Positions 33,470 through 43,199 of a stretch of 64,000 nt of DNA are shown in pieces (the stretch's first letter is position 1; every line of letters begins with the position of its first letter). The DNA is from SYIM01 sp039800325 (lineage in GTDB: Bacteria > Pseudomonadota > Gammaproteobacteria > Burkholderiales > Burkholderiaceae_E), in assembly GCA_039800325.1 (NCBI GenBank), contig JBDLQY010000260.1, positions 1-64,000 on the forward strand, read 5' to 3'. The position numbers were made by a program, and so were the translations under genes. A model generated the notes under the pieces. It searched no databases and was not told the origin of the DNA. It was given only the letters and a program-made list of their open reading frames with translations.

Positions 33470-34846
33470 TTAACCGCCACGCGATTCCGGGGTCGAACTG
33501 GATGCTTGAGCACGTTCGGTGAGGATGTCGGCGACGGTGAGGAAAGAACCGAAGACTATGATTCTATCATCCTCATTCAGATGGGCCCGGGCTTTACCGA
33601 GTGCTGCCTGCGGACTGGCACAGTACTCAAACCGATCGGGCGGTATGCCTTCGCTGAGCAGCGCCTCACCGACTGTCTGGGTATCCGCCGCCCGATTGCC
33701 CGGAAGAGACACCAGCAGCCAGCGCTCGATACGGTCGCCCATAGCGCGCACGATGCCGCGAATATCCTTATCGCGCATGACACCGAACACCGCCCAGGTC
33801 TGCGGAAAAAATCCCATGTTATCGAGGTTGCTGGCCAGATGCGCCGCCGCATGCGGATTGTGGGCAACATCCAGCACCACAGACGGACGCCCCGGCAAAA
33901 CCTGAAAGCGGCCGGGCAGACTGACCAGAGCAAACCCCTGACGAACCGCCTGCTGAGTCACCGGCAGGCGAGCCCGCAAGGCCTCAAGGGCTGCGAGCAC
34001 GGCCGAAGCGTTCAGTAATTGATTGGCGCCACGCAACGCCGGATAGGCCAGACTGTTGCGACGCGTGTCTCGGCCACCCCAGGACCACTGCTGACGATCG
34101 CCCGCATAGTTGAAATCAATCCCGAAACATCGCAAATCGGCGCCGATCACTTTCGCATGCTCAAGAAGCGACTTCGGCGGTTGAGGGTCGGCGCAGATAG
34201 CAGGTCGACCCGCCCGGTAAATGTGCGCTTTCTCGCGACCGATGTGCTCGCGAGTGGGGCCAAGCCAGTCGGCATGATCGATATCAATCGACGTCAGGAT
34301 GGCGCAATCGGCATCAACCAGATTCACAGCATCGAGTCGGCCGCCCAGGCCAATTTCCAAGACGGCGACGTCAAGCCGGCTGCGCGCAAAGAGCCACAAT
34401 ACAGCCAGCGTGGTGAACTCAAAATACGTGAGCGATACTTCTTGTCGGGCGCGCTCGACGGCCTCAAAAGCTTGTGCCAGCTCGGCATCCTCGGGCGAGA
34501 TACCGTTGATGCGGGCACGCTCATTAAACTGGATCAGATGCGGCGAAGTGTAAAGACCTACCCGGTAGCCGGCAGCCATTAAGACGGACTCCAGCAGGGC
34601 GCACGTGGACCCCTTGCCATTGGTGCCACCGACCGTAATCACCACGGGGCTATGGGGTGGGTGCGAATCCGAATTGCCACCCTGGGCCGGGGCCCCCGAC
34701 GCGCCTGCCATCGAGTACGTGCTGCTCAGGCCTAACGAGACGGCGACTCGACCCACCCGGTCAAGCCCCAACTCAATCGAGCGTGGGTGCATGGCCTCGA
34801 TGAAGGCTAACCATTCATCGAGCGTACGGTGGGATGTTTCGGCCAT
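33470..34846 (-). CDS. folC: Folylpolyglutamate/dihydrofolate synthase
   Basis: Adds glutamate to dihydropteroate and to folates in the cytoplasm. 458 residues from the ATG at 34846, which gives the expected MAETSHRTLDEWLAFIE start; an upstream in-frame stretch is Cys-rich and unlike the family. The P-loop reads VITVGGTNGKGSTCALLE, with the Mur ligase-like DIDHADWLGPT later on. It follows accD by 46 nt in the conserved accD-folC arrangement. Confidence 0.95.
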   Translation of the reverse strand: MAETSHRTLDEWLAFIEAMHPRSIELGLDRVGRVAVSLGLSSTYSMAGASGAPAQGGNSDSHPPHSPVVITVGGTNGKGSTCALLESVLMAAGYRVGLYTSPHLIQFNERARINGISPEDAELAQAFEAVERARQEVSLTYFEFTTLAVLWLFARSRLDVAVLEIGLGGRLDAVNLVDADCAILTSIDIDHADWLGPTREHIGREKAHIYRAGRPAICADPQPPKSLLEHAKVIGADLRCFGIDFNYAGDRQQWSWGGRDTRRNSLAYPALRGANQLLNASAVLAALEALRARLPVTQQAVRQGFALVSLPGRFQVLPGRPSVVLDVAHNPHAAAHLASNLDNMGFFPQTWAVFGVMRDKDIRGIVRAMGDRIERWLLVSLPGNRAADTQTVGEALLSEGIPPDRFEYCASPQAALGKARAHLNEDDRIIVFGSFLTVADILTERAQASSSTPESRGG

Positions 34847-34892
34847 GAAATTCGTCAGACCCCGCCACAGGTCTGGCCTGCAGCAACAAAAC

Positions 34893-35762
34893 TCAGGACA
34901 AAGCCTCGGTGGGTTGCTTGAGCAGCAGCGCCAGCAGTCGGGCAATCTCTTCGCGCATATGGCGGCGATCAACAATCATGTCGATCGCACCCTTCTCGAG
35001 CAGGAACTCGGCGCGCTGAAAACCCTCGGGTAGTTTTTCGCGTACGGTCTGTTCGATGACGCGAGGCCCGGCAAAACCGATAAGCGCCTTCGGCTCAGCA
35101 ATCACCACATCGCCCACGAAGCAGAAGCTGGCGGACACACCACCCATGGTTGGGTCTGTAAGCACTGACACGTAGGGCAGGTGCCGCTCGGCGAGTTCAG
35201 ATAAAGCTGCCGTCGTCTTGGCCATCTGCATGAGGGACATCAGCCCCTCCTGCATGCGCGCGCCGCCCGAGGCGGCAATCGATATGAACGGGACCTTTTG
35301 CTCGATCGCGGTACGCACACCACGAACAAACCGTTCGCCCACAACCGAGCCCATCGAGCCGCCCATAAAATCAAATTCAAAGCAGGCCGCCACCACCGGA
35401 AGCGATCGAATGGTGCCACCGAGGACGACCAGCGCATCGGTTTCGCCGGTTGAATCGACGGCCTCCTGAAGACGATCAGGGTACTTGCGACTGTCCTTGA
35501 ATTTCAGCGCGTCGACGGGTAAGACCTCCTGGCCCAGCTCATAGCGCCCCTCCTGATCGAGCAACCAGTCGAGTCGGCGGCGGGCCGTAACGCGCATGTG
35601 GTGCGAACACTTTGGGCACACATTCAGGTTGGACTCCAGGTCGGCGGAGTACAGCACCGCATCACACGCTGGACACTTGACCCAAAGACCTTCCGGAACC
35701 TTCTTGGCACCGGCTGGTTGCCGCTTGATACGCGGCGGAAGAAGTTTGTCGAGCCAGCTCAT
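34893..35762 (-). CDS. accD: Acetyl-CoA carboxylase carboxyltransferase subunit beta
   Basis: Beta subunit of the carboxyltransferase that makes malonyl-CoA for fatty-acid synthesis. 289 residues from the ATG at 35762. The N-terminal zinc ribbon has Cys at 30, 33, 49 and 52, and the crotonase-fold body includes GGSMGSVVGERFVRG and ASGGARMQEG. The start codon shares its A with the trpA stop (TGATG), so translation is coupled to trpA. The C-terminus is family-typical. Confidence 0.96.
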   Translation of the reverse strand: MSWLDKLLPPRIKRQPAGAKKVPEGLWVKCPACDAVLYSADLESNLNVCPKCSHHMRVTARRRLDWLLDQEGRYELGQEVLPVDALKFKDSRKYPDRLQEAVDSTGETDALVVLGGTIRSLPVVAACFEFDFMGGSMGSVVGERFVRGVRTAIEQKVPFISIAASGGARMQEGLMSLMQMAKTTAALSELAERHLPYVSVLTDPTMGGVSASFCFVGDVVIAEPKALIGFAGPRVIEQTVREKLPEGFQRAEFLLEKGAIDMIVDRRHMREEIARLLALLLKQPTEALS

Positions 35763-36568
35763 CAACGTTCTCCGTCAAGGGCAGCACGTACCTCAGCGGT
35801 AAACGCAGCCACACGCTGCGGCGCCGATGCGGCCTCACCGTCCTCGAGCAGCTGAATCATGCGGGTGCCGATGATAACCGCATCGGCGACCGCAGCAACC
35901 GCTTTTGCTGTTGCACCATCGCGAATGCCGAAACCCACGCCCACCGGCAGGTGCGTTCGCGCACGAATGGCGGTAACGCGCTCGATAACCTCAGCCACAT
36001 CGAGCTGACCGCCCGTCGTGCCACGCAGTGACACGTAGTAAACGTATCCGCTGGCCATTTCGAGAATCTGGTCAACACGGGCTTCCCGGGTTGTGGGCGC
36101 CAGCAGGAAAATCAGGTCAATGCCATGGGCGCGCGCCGTCTGCGCAAACTCAGCCGATTCTTCAGGCGGATAGTCAACGACGATGAGCCCGTCAACCCCT
36201 ACCTGAGCTGCGCGCTTCAGAAAGGCGGCGCTGCCCATACGCTCAATCGGATTGGCATAGCCCATGAGTACGACTGGCGTGCTGGTATCGCTGCGACGAA
36301 AGCTTGCAACGTCATTAAGCACATCGACAAGGCCGACACCATTAGCGAGCGCACGCTCGCTGGAACGCTGAATGGCGGGGCCGTCGGCCATGGGGTCAGA
36401 AAATGGCACGCCGAGCTCAATGATGTCGGCACCCGCTGACGCCAGAGCCTGCATCACGAGAACGGTTGATCCTTTCCCTGGAAAACCGGCGGTCACGAAG
36501 GGAATCAACGCTTTGCGACCGCGGGCTGCCAAGGTCTGAAAGCATTGAGAAATGCGGGAATTGCTCAT
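35762..36568 (-). CDS. trpA: Tryptophan synthase alpha subunit
   Basis: Cleaves indole-3-glycerol phosphate to indole, handed to TrpB. 268 residues from the ATG at 36568; an upstream start would overlap trpB. The catalytic Glu and Asp lie in IIELGVPFSDPMADGP. ALIPFVTAGFPG and GFGIRDG are further family motifs. Lies 13 nt after trpB and overlaps accD by 1 nt. Confidence 0.96.
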   Translation of the reverse strand: MSNSRISQCFQTLAARGRKALIPFVTAGFPGKGSTVLVMQALASAGADIIELGVPFSDPMADGPAIQRSSERALANGVGLVDVLNDVASFRRSDTSTPVVLMGYANPIERMGSAAFLKRAAQVGVDGLIVVDYPPEESAEFAQTARAHGIDLIFLLAPTTREARVDQILEMASGYVYYVSLRGTTGGQLDVAEVIERVTAIRARTHLPVGVGFGIRDGATAKAVAAVADAVIIGTRMIQLLEDGEAASAPQRVAAFTAEVRAALDGER

Positions 36569-36581
36569 GCGTGCAAACCCC

Positions 36582-37781
36582 TCAGAAGTTGAGACCCGCG
36601 CGCTGGGCAACGGTATGCATGTCTTTATCGCCCCGGCCAGAGAGATTCACGAGGATATGCTGGTCGCGCGGTAGCGTTGGTGCAAGCTTTGCCGCGTAGG
36701 CAAGCGCATGGCTGGACTCAAGCGCGGGGATAATGCCCTCAATACGGCAGCAGTCATGAAAGGCGGCCAGGGTTTCGTCGTCGGTAATGGCCACGTAGCT
36801 TGCGCGACCGCTATCTTTAAGCCACGAATGCTCGGGCCCGACCCCCGGGTAGTCAAGGCCCGCCGATACCGAGTGCGTATCGATGATCTGGCCATTGATA
36901 TCCTGCAAAAGATAGGTGCGGTTGCCATGCAACACGCCGGGCGTGCCCGCTGATAACGAGGCCGCGTGGCGGCCGGTACCCAGCCCTTCGCCACCGGCCT
37001 CAACCCCGACCAGGGCCACACCCTCGACATCGATGTAGGGATGAAAAATACCCATCGCGTTAGAACCACCGCCCACACAGGCCACGACATAATCAGGCTG
37101 GCGGCCGATGAGTTCGGGCATCTGCCACCGGCACTCGTGGCCAACCACCGAGTTGAAATCGCGCACCATCATCGGGTAGGGATGGGGGCCGGCCACCGTG
37201 CCTATGATGTAGAAGGTGTTCTCAACGTTGGTCACCCAGTCACGCATGGCCTCATTAAGCGCATCTTTCAGCGTGCGCGAGCCTGACTCAACAGGCACCA
37301 CCGTGGCGCCCAAGAGCTTCATGCGATAAACGTTTTGCGCCTGCCGGGCGACATCGTCGACGCCCATGTAGACCACGCATTCCATACCCATACGCGCAGC
37401 CACGGTGGCCGTAGCCACACCGTGCTGCCCCGCACCTGTTTCGGCGATCACACGGGGCTTACCCATTCGCTTGGCTAGCATCGCCTGGCCGACGGTGTTG
37501 TTGACCTTGTGGGCGCCGGTGTGATTGAGGTCTTCACGCTTGAACCAGATCTGAGCACCGCCCAAGCGCTCTGACCAGCGGCGGGCGTGGTAGACGGGAC
37601 TGGGACGGCCGACAAAGTGCTTGTACTCGCGCTGCAATTCGGCCACGAACTCCGGGTCTTGCCGATAGTGATCGTAGGCGTCACGCAGGGCATCCAGTGC
37701 CTGGATGAGCGTCTCGGAAACAAACACGCCTCCGTAGGGGCCGAAGTGTCCCCTGGCATCCGGCAGGTCATAGGGTTTCAT
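36582..37781 (-). CDS. trpB: Tryptophan synthase beta subunit
   Basis: PLP enzyme joining indole and serine to make tryptophan. 399 residues. The PLP Lys is in the motif LNHTGAHKVNNTVGQA; GGGSNAMGIFHPYID forms the phosphate-binding loop. Start MKPYDLPDARGHFGPYGG is family-typical. trpF precedes it with a 45-nt gap. No leader peptide or attenuator is visible in front of trpF or trpB. Confidence 0.97.
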   Translation of the reverse strand: MKPYDLPDARGHFGPYGGVFVSETLIQALDALRDAYDHYRQDPEFVAELQREYKHFVGRPSPVYHARRWSERLGGAQIWFKREDLNHTGAHKVNNTVGQAMLAKRMGKPRVIAETGAGQHGVATATVAARMGMECVVYMGVDDVARQAQNVYRMKLLGATVVPVESGSRTLKDALNEAMRDWVTNVENTFYIIGTVAGPHPYPMMVRDFNSVVGHECRWQMPELIGRQPDYVVACVGGGSNAMGIFHPYIDVEGVALVGVEAGGEGLGTGRHAASLSAGTPGVLHGNRTYLLQDINGQIIDTHSVSAGLDYPGVGPEHSWLKDSGRASYVAITDDETLAAFHDCCRIEGIIPALESSHALAYAAKLAPTLPRDQHILVNLSGRGDKDMHTVAQRAGLNF

Positions 37782-37826
37782 GCTGTTGATCCTCTGAACG
37801 ATATAAAGTGCTCAGGCTTGCGTGCA

Positions 37827-38492
37827 TTAAACCGTGTTGGCTCGGGCAAGCGGCTGGGCGAGAACGTTATCGGCCTGAAGCACGGCGGCAACGAACGCCT
37901 CCATGCGCGTAATTGATTTTTCGCGGGCGTTTGACCCTTGGATGCCACTGGACACGTCGACCGCAAATGGACGGACCTGGCGAATGCCCTCTGCCACGGA
38001 CTCTGCATCCAGGCCTCCCGATAAGACCAGCGGCAAGGAACGCCGGGCAGGAATCCAGGACCAGTCGAAACGCTCGCCGCTGCCGCCATAGGCAACGCTG
38101 AAGGAGTCAACGAGCAAGGCTTCGGCATCCGAAAACGCATCGGCCGATTCTAACAAATCACCCTTAGCGCGCATGCGAACCGCGCGCCACCAGGGCGTGC
38201 CGCAGGCGCTGGCCAAACAGCTCGCGGGCGTCTCATCACCATGAAACTGAATAACATCCAAGCCGACCTCCCTGACGCAGCTTGCGACAGCAGATTCGGG
38301 CTCATTGACGAAAAGGCCGACCGCTATGACCCAGGACGGCAGTCTGCGTCGTAGCGCGCGGGCCTCATCGACCGATAAAGCACGCGGGCTGCGCTGATAA
38401 AAAACCAAGCCTACCGCATCGACACCCAAGGCTACGGCATCATCGATATCGCCAGGTCTGACCAGTCCACAAAATTTGATTCGCGTTCGCAT
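37827..38492 (-). CDS. trpF: Phosphoribosylanthranilate isomerase
   Basis: TIM-barrel enzyme of tryptophan synthesis. 221 residues starting MRTRIKFCGLVRPGD, the catalytic Cys being C8, with catalytic Asp in FAVDVSSGIQ near residue 170. truA lies 34 nt upstream in the same direction. trp genes are grouped as F-B-A here; the rest of the pathway is not in the window. Confidence 0.95.
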   Translation of the reverse strand: MRTRIKFCGLVRPGDIDDAVALGVDAVGLVFYQRSPRALSVDEARALRRRLPSWVIAVGLFVNEPESAVASCVREVGLDVIQFHGDETPASCLASACGTPWWRAVRMRAKGDLLESADAFSDAEALLVDSFSVAYGGSGERFDWSWIPARRSLPLVLSGGLDAESVAEGIRQVRPFAVDVSSGIQGSNAREKSITRMEAFVAAVLQADNVLAQPLARANTV

Positions 38493-38526
38493 CAGAGAGC
38501 GTGAGGGTTCTGCTCAGAAGAAAGGG

Positions 38527-39378
38527 CTAGGCGGGAGAGAGAGCTGGTCGGGGCACACACAGCCAGTCCAGAGCCGACCCTGAAATTGGCGGAAGGCCGT
38601 AATGATCAGGGTATTCTGCCCCCACTAGGTAAAGCCCCTGCGCGCAGAAGGTTGCCGGCGCCGCCCGCCGGTCACGCCCGCTTAACAGTTCTCCAGCCCA
38701 ATGCGCCGGTTTACGCCCATCACCAATCATCACCAGCATGCCCACAAGATTGCGAATCATGTGATGCAGGAAAGCATTGCCCACGAAATCGATGCTGATC
38801 AGCGGGCCGTCACGCCAAAAAGTAATGCGCTCAAGACGCCTGACCGGTGATGAGGCCTGGCATTGCGCTGATCTGAAAGCAGAGAAGTCATGTTCGCCGA
38901 TCAGGCATTGGGCTGCCTGCTGCATACGCGCGACGTCGAGCTCGCGAAAACTCCAGCCAACCCGCTGCGCCAGCAGCGGATGACGCACTGGCGATACGTG
39001 CAGCAGATAGCGATACTGACGACGTACCGCGGAAAAACGGGCATGGAAGTCGCTGCCTACCACGCGTACGTCCTGCACCGCGACCGAGGCTGGCAGCAGT
39101 GCATTCACACCTCTGATCCAGGCCTGCAGGGGTCTGAGGGCAGCTGTATCAAAGTGCACGACCTGTCCCAGCGCGTGCACACCCGCGTCCGTTCGACCCG
39201 CGCAGATTGTAGTGATCGGCTCATCGGCCATCTGCGACAGCGCACGCTCAAGCGCGTCCTGCACCGCGCCGCCGGAGGCCTGCGTCTGCCAACCCTCAAA
39301 CGCGGTACCGTCATAGGCCAGCGACAGAGCCAGTCGACTCTGCGAAACAGCGGATGTCGACGCCTTGGTGTCCGTCAC
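38527..39378 (-). CDS. truA: tRNA pseudouridine(38-40) synthase
   Basis: Modifies U38-U40 in the tRNA anticodon arm. 283 residues. Motif ICAGRTDAGVHALGQVVHF contains the catalytic Asp; SLAYDGTAFEGWQ opens the domain and NAFLHHMIRNLVG is at the C-terminal part. Its ATG overlaps the fimV stop (ATGA), so translation is coupled to fimV. Confidence 0.96.
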   Translation of the reverse strand: MTDTKASTSAVSQSRLALSLAYDGTAFEGWQTQASGGAVQDALERALSQMADEPITTICAGRTDAGVHALGQVVHFDTAALRPLQAWIRGVNALLPASVAVQDVRVVGSDFHARFSAVRRQYRYLLHVSPVRHPLLAQRVGWSFRELDVARMQQAAQCLIGEHDFSAFRSAQCQASSPVRRLERITFWRDGPLISIDFVGNAFLHHMIRNLVGMLVMIGDGRKPAHWAGELLSGRDRRAAPATFCAQGLYLVGAEYPDHYGLPPISGSALDWLCVPRPALSPA

Positions 39379-41984
39379 AGCCGGTTGAGCATTTCGCGCG
39401 CCCGCTGCTGCTGCTGCGAATCACCAGTGGCGCGTACGCCCTCGAGCAGTTCCCGCGCGCGCTCATGGTCGCCGATCTCGAGATAGGCGGCCGCCAGCTC
39501 AAGTTGTGACGCCATCTGCCGGCGAATCGCCGGCGAAATACCCGCCACAGCCTGACTCGTCGGTGCTGGCGTGGCGCTAGCCACACCCTCGACGACAGCC
39601 TCTTGTGCAGCCCCCGTAGCGGCCGTGTTTGTAGCTGTTGCCATAGTCACTGTTGCAGGCTCTTGCCTAGGCTCGCGCGTAGTCTCTGACGCAGTCTGTT
39701 GTGCCGCTTGCCGGGGGGGTTCTGGTGCACTATCGCGCACGGTCTGTTGCACAGGTGCGGCCGTGGTCGCAGCCGATGCTTCAGCGCCCAGTTCAAGACT
39801 GGGCAACTCGAAACGGCCTCCGATGGCTTTTTCAAGTGGACTAGAGCCGTCTGGCCCACTTTGTCGGGACGACGGCGACGGCGAAGAATTGGACGAATTC
39901 ACGACGTCGTGGAGAGATGACTCAGCCGATGCCCCCCAGACAGGCGCGTCGGCCCGAGCGTCGCGCACCGCGGCCCCACCGGGTACGTCTGGCTCGTCAC
40001 CCAGTAGCGGGCGTCGCTGGCGTGAGCCAAAAAGACTCCAGCCGATCAAGACCGTCACAAGCAAGAGGCCCGCCGCCGTCGCTGGCAGAACCCAGGGATG
40101 AGCGAGTAGCTCTTCCAAGCCGCGTTGCTGGGCAACGGGCTGCGCTGTAAGCCCCGAGGATGCCGACGATACCAGCGGCGCCGGCTGATCAGTCTTGCCG
40201 GCATCGGCAGGGGTCGCGGGTGTCACGGACGAGTTCGGCGCCGCATTGGACACCGGCGGCATCACGCCGGCGCTTGGTGCCGCATTAGAGGCTACCGGTG
40301 TCACAGCGGTGGATGGTGGCGCTGCCGTGGAGGCTGCAGCTGTCACCGCGGTGGCTGGTGCTGTCACAGGCGTGGCTGATGGCGAGGCCGCCGCAGACGC
40401 GGCCCCCTTGGCGCCCGACTGCGCAGCAGAGCTCACAGAGCCGCTGACGCTAGGCGCTGTAGGGGCTGTGGTCTCGGAAGCCACTTGCGCACGACCCTGC
40501 AACTGCGCGAGCTGTTCGTTACGCAGAGCCAGCAGGGTCTGCAGGCTCTTGAGATTCTGCTCAAGCAGCGCAATACGCTCGTTTTGTTCGCGCAAAGCGT
40601 TCTCAAGGGCAACAGCTGATTCGGAGGGAGCCACCGCCTGCGCGGTTGGTCGATCAGCACCGCCACTGCCTGCCAGGCCGGCCTTAGACAGCTCAAGACG
40701 ATCGCCTGGTGCGGCTTCAACCACAGGCGTAGACGAAGCCCCACCCACCGCACCACCGACGGTCTGTGCCGGGGCCCGGCCCTCAACCTGGCGCGGCGCA
40801 GCCGCGATCTGCTCACGCTGCGCGCGGAACTGCTCTGCATGGAGCTTGAGTAACTGCCGGGCCTCCGCAGGTGCTACAGCGATGATATCTGCAGCCGAGG
40901 GAACATCCAGTCGTGCCCCTGCCCGCAAGACATGCACCGTGCCACCGAAGGCCGACGGATTGGCGCGATAGAGCGCAACCATGGTTTGCTCAAGCGAGGC
41001 CCCAGGTGGCCTGAGCTTTTGCGCAATCTCGCTCAGAGTCGTTCCGCGGGGCACCTGGATTTCAGCCGGTGTGGTCACCGTCACCGCACCGGTCTCAGCC
41101 GGGACAGCCACCGGTAGGGGGCTGACGTTTGGCGTGGACGCCGCAGCTGCGGCATTCAAGGCTTGCGTTGTCGGACTGGTCGGCGTCACCGGCGGTGGGA
41201 TCGCGGTCGATGGCATCGCAGGCGCTGTCGCAGGAGGGGCGACCGCAGGAGGCGAGGCCGCAGGAGGAGCGACCGCAGGCGTTTCTGGCACGGGCATGGT
41301 GGCCGCCGACGGCACGGGGGCGGTAATGACCACACCGCTGACACTGGGCACGACCGCTCGCTCGGACGCCCTTTGTGGCGTTGGCCCAGTTGAAGGCGCG
41401 GGCGACGGTATGGCCGCGGCCGGGGCAGATACCAGACCTGGCCCACTCGGCGTTAGAGAACGCGATACGGTGGTCCCAGGTACCGTCTCGCCGACCGGCC
41501 GCATGCCGGGTGGATCCAGCAGGAACGTGTAGGCGCGCACCACTCTGCCGTGCGGCGAGTCGAGCTGCAGCACCAGTTCCATGAATGGCTCATCGACCGG
41601 TTCGCGCGATCGAACGCGCAACACAGGAAGGGCGGTGCCAGCGCCATCGACTTCAAACTGCAGCAGCTCAGCCCGCCGAGCGCCACGGGCCGCTGGAGCT
41701 GGCACGCGCACGGCCGAAATCGGCTCTCCGGCCCATCCGGTGATCGAGACCTCCAGATGCAGCGGCTGACCGAGCGATGACAATACGGTGAGTCCGCCCA
41801 AGCCGACAGCCCCGCTGGCAGACGCCCAGAAAATCCCGATCATCAGCACTAGCCAGCGCCAACCAAACGCCTCTGCAGCCGCAGATAAGCTTCGGGCAGC
41901 TGACACTACTGGGGCACGCGCAGGCGGGGCAGGCACACGAGGAAGCCTGGCCACACGCGCAGTGGCAGACAAGAAATCAGACAT
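39375..41984 (-). CDS. fimV: FimV/HubP-like pole-organising protein
   Basis: Large inner-membrane protein linked to type IV pili and cell-pole organisation in Pseudomonas and Vibrio. 869 residues from the ATG at 41984 (a start 9 codons upstream is also open). Segments: N-terminal hydrophobic stretch, a FimV N-domain (GLGGLTVLSSLGQPLHLEV), a Pro/Ala/Thr-rich linker, a LysM domain near residues 310-370 (IQVPRGTTLSEIAQKL), a coiled coil (ALRNEQLAQLQGR), another long linker, one membrane helix (near PATAAGLLLVTVLIGWSLF) and a C-terminal FimV motif (LELAAAYLEIGDHERARELL). Gene order next to asd and truA is conserved. Confidence 0.92.
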   Translation of the reverse strand: MSDFLSATARVARLPRVPAPPARAPVVSAARSLSAAAEAFGWRWLVLMIGIFWASASGAVGLGGLTVLSSLGQPLHLEVSITGWAGEPISAVRVPAPAARGARRAELLQFEVDGAGTALPVLRVRSREPVDEPFMELVLQLDSPHGRVVRAYTFLLDPPGMRPVGETVPGTTVSRSLTPSGPGLVSAPAAAIPSPAPSTGPTPQRASERAVVPSVSGVVITAPVPSAATMPVPETPAVAPPAASPPAVAPPATAPAMPSTAIPPPVTPTSPTTQALNAAAAASTPNVSPLPVAVPAETGAVTVTTPAEIQVPRGTTLSEIAQKLRPPGASLEQTMVALYRANPSAFGGTVHVLRAGARLDVPSAADIIAVAPAEARQLLKLHAEQFRAQREQIAAAPRQVEGRAPAQTVGGAVGGASSTPVVEAAPGDRLELSKAGLAGSGGADRPTAQAVAPSESAVALENALREQNERIALLEQNLKSLQTLLALRNEQLAQLQGRAQVASETTAPTAPSVSGSVSSAAQSGAKGAASAAASPSATPVTAPATAVTAAASTAAPPSTAVTPVASNAAPSAGVMPPVSNAAPNSSVTPATPADAGKTDQPAPLVSSASSGLTAQPVAQQRGLEELLAHPWVLPATAAGLLLVTVLIGWSLFGSRQRRPLLGDEPDVPGGAAVRDARADAPVWGASAESSLHDVVNSSNSSPSPSSRQSGPDGSSPLEKAIGGRFELPSLELGAEASAATTAAPVQQTVRDSAPEPPRQAAQQTASETTREPRQEPATVTMATATNTAATGAAQEAVVEGVASATPAPTSQAVAGISPAIRRQMASQLELAAAYLEIGDHERARELLEGVRATGDSQQQQRAREMLNRL

Positions 41985-42032
41985 GTCGATCACGGTAGCA
42001 TGGTCTGGCAAAACCTGTCCGCATGACCGGGT

Positions 42033-42059
42033 GACGGTCGCCCAACGGGCGTTACCGTC
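42033..42059. terminator. Strong hairpin between asd and fimV
   Basis: GACGGT-CGCCC, loop AAC, GGGCG, a TT bulge, ACCGTC: 11 base pairs, lying 3 nt after the asd stop codon. It may end or slow transcription from leuCDB-asd into fimV or protect the asd mRNA 3' end. No T-tract follows on the minus strand. Confidence 0.5.
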
Positions 42060-42062
42060 CCC

Positions 42063-43172
42063 TTAGTCGAGCAGAATACGCAACATGCGCCGCAAGGGTT
42101 CGGCAGCGCCCCACAACAGCTGATCACCAACGGTGAACGCGCTGATAAAGTCAGGGCCCATGGCCAGTTTGCGAACTCGCCCAACGGGTACGCTCAGGCT
42201 GCCGGTGACCGCGGCCGGCGACAAGCCCTTGATACTGGCCTCGCGGGTGTTCGGCACCCAACGTACCCATTCATTACCAGCAGAAAGAATCGCCTCAAGA
42301 TCAGCCAGCGGCACATCGCGGCGCAGCTTGATGGTCAGCGCCTGGCTATGGCAGCGCATTGCGCCGATTCGTACACACAAACTCTCAACGGGGATATGTC
42401 CGGTACCTGACGCCGGCAGACCCAGAATCTTGTTGAGCTCGGCATCACCCTTCCACTCTTCGCGCGACATGCCGTTGCCAAGGTCTTTATCAATCCAGGG
42501 GATGAGGCTGCCCGCAAGCGGGACGCCGAAATGTTCAACCGGGAAATCAGCCTGCCCCATCGCCTGGGCCACGCAGCGATCGATCTCTAAGATGGACGAG
42601 GCAGGATCAGCCAGAAGAGGGGTGGCAGCTGTATGCAACCGCCCCATCTGCGTCAGCAGTTCACGCATATTCTGGGCGCCGGCACCCGAGGCGGCCTGGT
42701 AGGTCATGGCCGATACCCACTCAACCAGATTCTCGCGAAGCAACCCGTTGAGGGCCATCATCATGAGGCTGACCGTGCAATTGCCACCGATGAAATTGCG
42801 TACGCCACGGCTGAGGCTCTCGCGGATGACATGCAGGTTCAGCGGATCAAGAATAATGACCGCATCGTCTTTCATTCGAAGCGCCGAGGCCGCGTCAATC
42901 CAGTATCCGTTCCAGCCGGTCGCGCGCAGCTTAGGAAAAATGTCGTTGGTCCAGTCACCGCCCTGACAGGTCATGATGATGTCCATACGGCGCAGCGCAT
43001 CAATCGACGACGCATCCTGCAGCCGCTCAGCGCCTAGCGGCGCCTGCCCACCGGCGTTCGAGGTGCTGAAGAACACCGGATCGATAACAGCGAAATCATT
43101 CTCGGTGCGCATGCGATCCATGAGCACTGAGCCGACCATGCCCCGCCACCCGACAATCCCGACCTTTTTCAT
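42063..43172 (-). CDS. asd: Aspartate-semialdehyde dehydrogenase
   Basis: NADPH-dependent enzyme of the aspartate pathway to lysine, threonine and methionine. 369 residues from the ATG at 43172, which has GGAGA at 7-nt spacing; the ATG 6 nt upstream sits too close to that site. KKVGIVGWRGMVGSVLMDRM is the NADP motif, FIGGNCTVSLMMMAL carries the catalytic Cys and IGAMRCHSQALT the active-site region. Lies 27 nt after leuB. Confidence 0.96.
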   Translation of the reverse strand: MKKVGIVGWRGMVGSVLMDRMRTENDFAVIDPVFFSTSNAGGQAPLGAERLQDASSIDALRRMDIIMTCQGGDWTNDIFPKLRATGWNGYWIDAASALRMKDDAVIILDPLNLHVIRESLSRGVRNFIGGNCTVSLMMMALNGLLRENLVEWVSAMTYQAASGAGAQNMRELLTQMGRLHTAATPLLADPASSILEIDRCVAQAMGQADFPVEHFGVPLAGSLIPWIDKDLGNGMSREEWKGDAELNKILGLPASGTGHIPVESLCVRIGAMRCHSQALTIKLRRDVPLADLEAILSAGNEWVRWVPNTREASIKGLSPAAVTGSLSVPVGRVRKLAMGPDFISAFTVGDQLLWGAAEPLRRMLRILLD

Positions 43173-43199
43173 GAACATTCTCCGCCTGTCAGGCCAGCC

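Noticed and set aside
34847..34975. Upstream extension of folC
   Set aside because: The stretch is Cys-rich and runs into accD; the ATG at 34846 fits the family.
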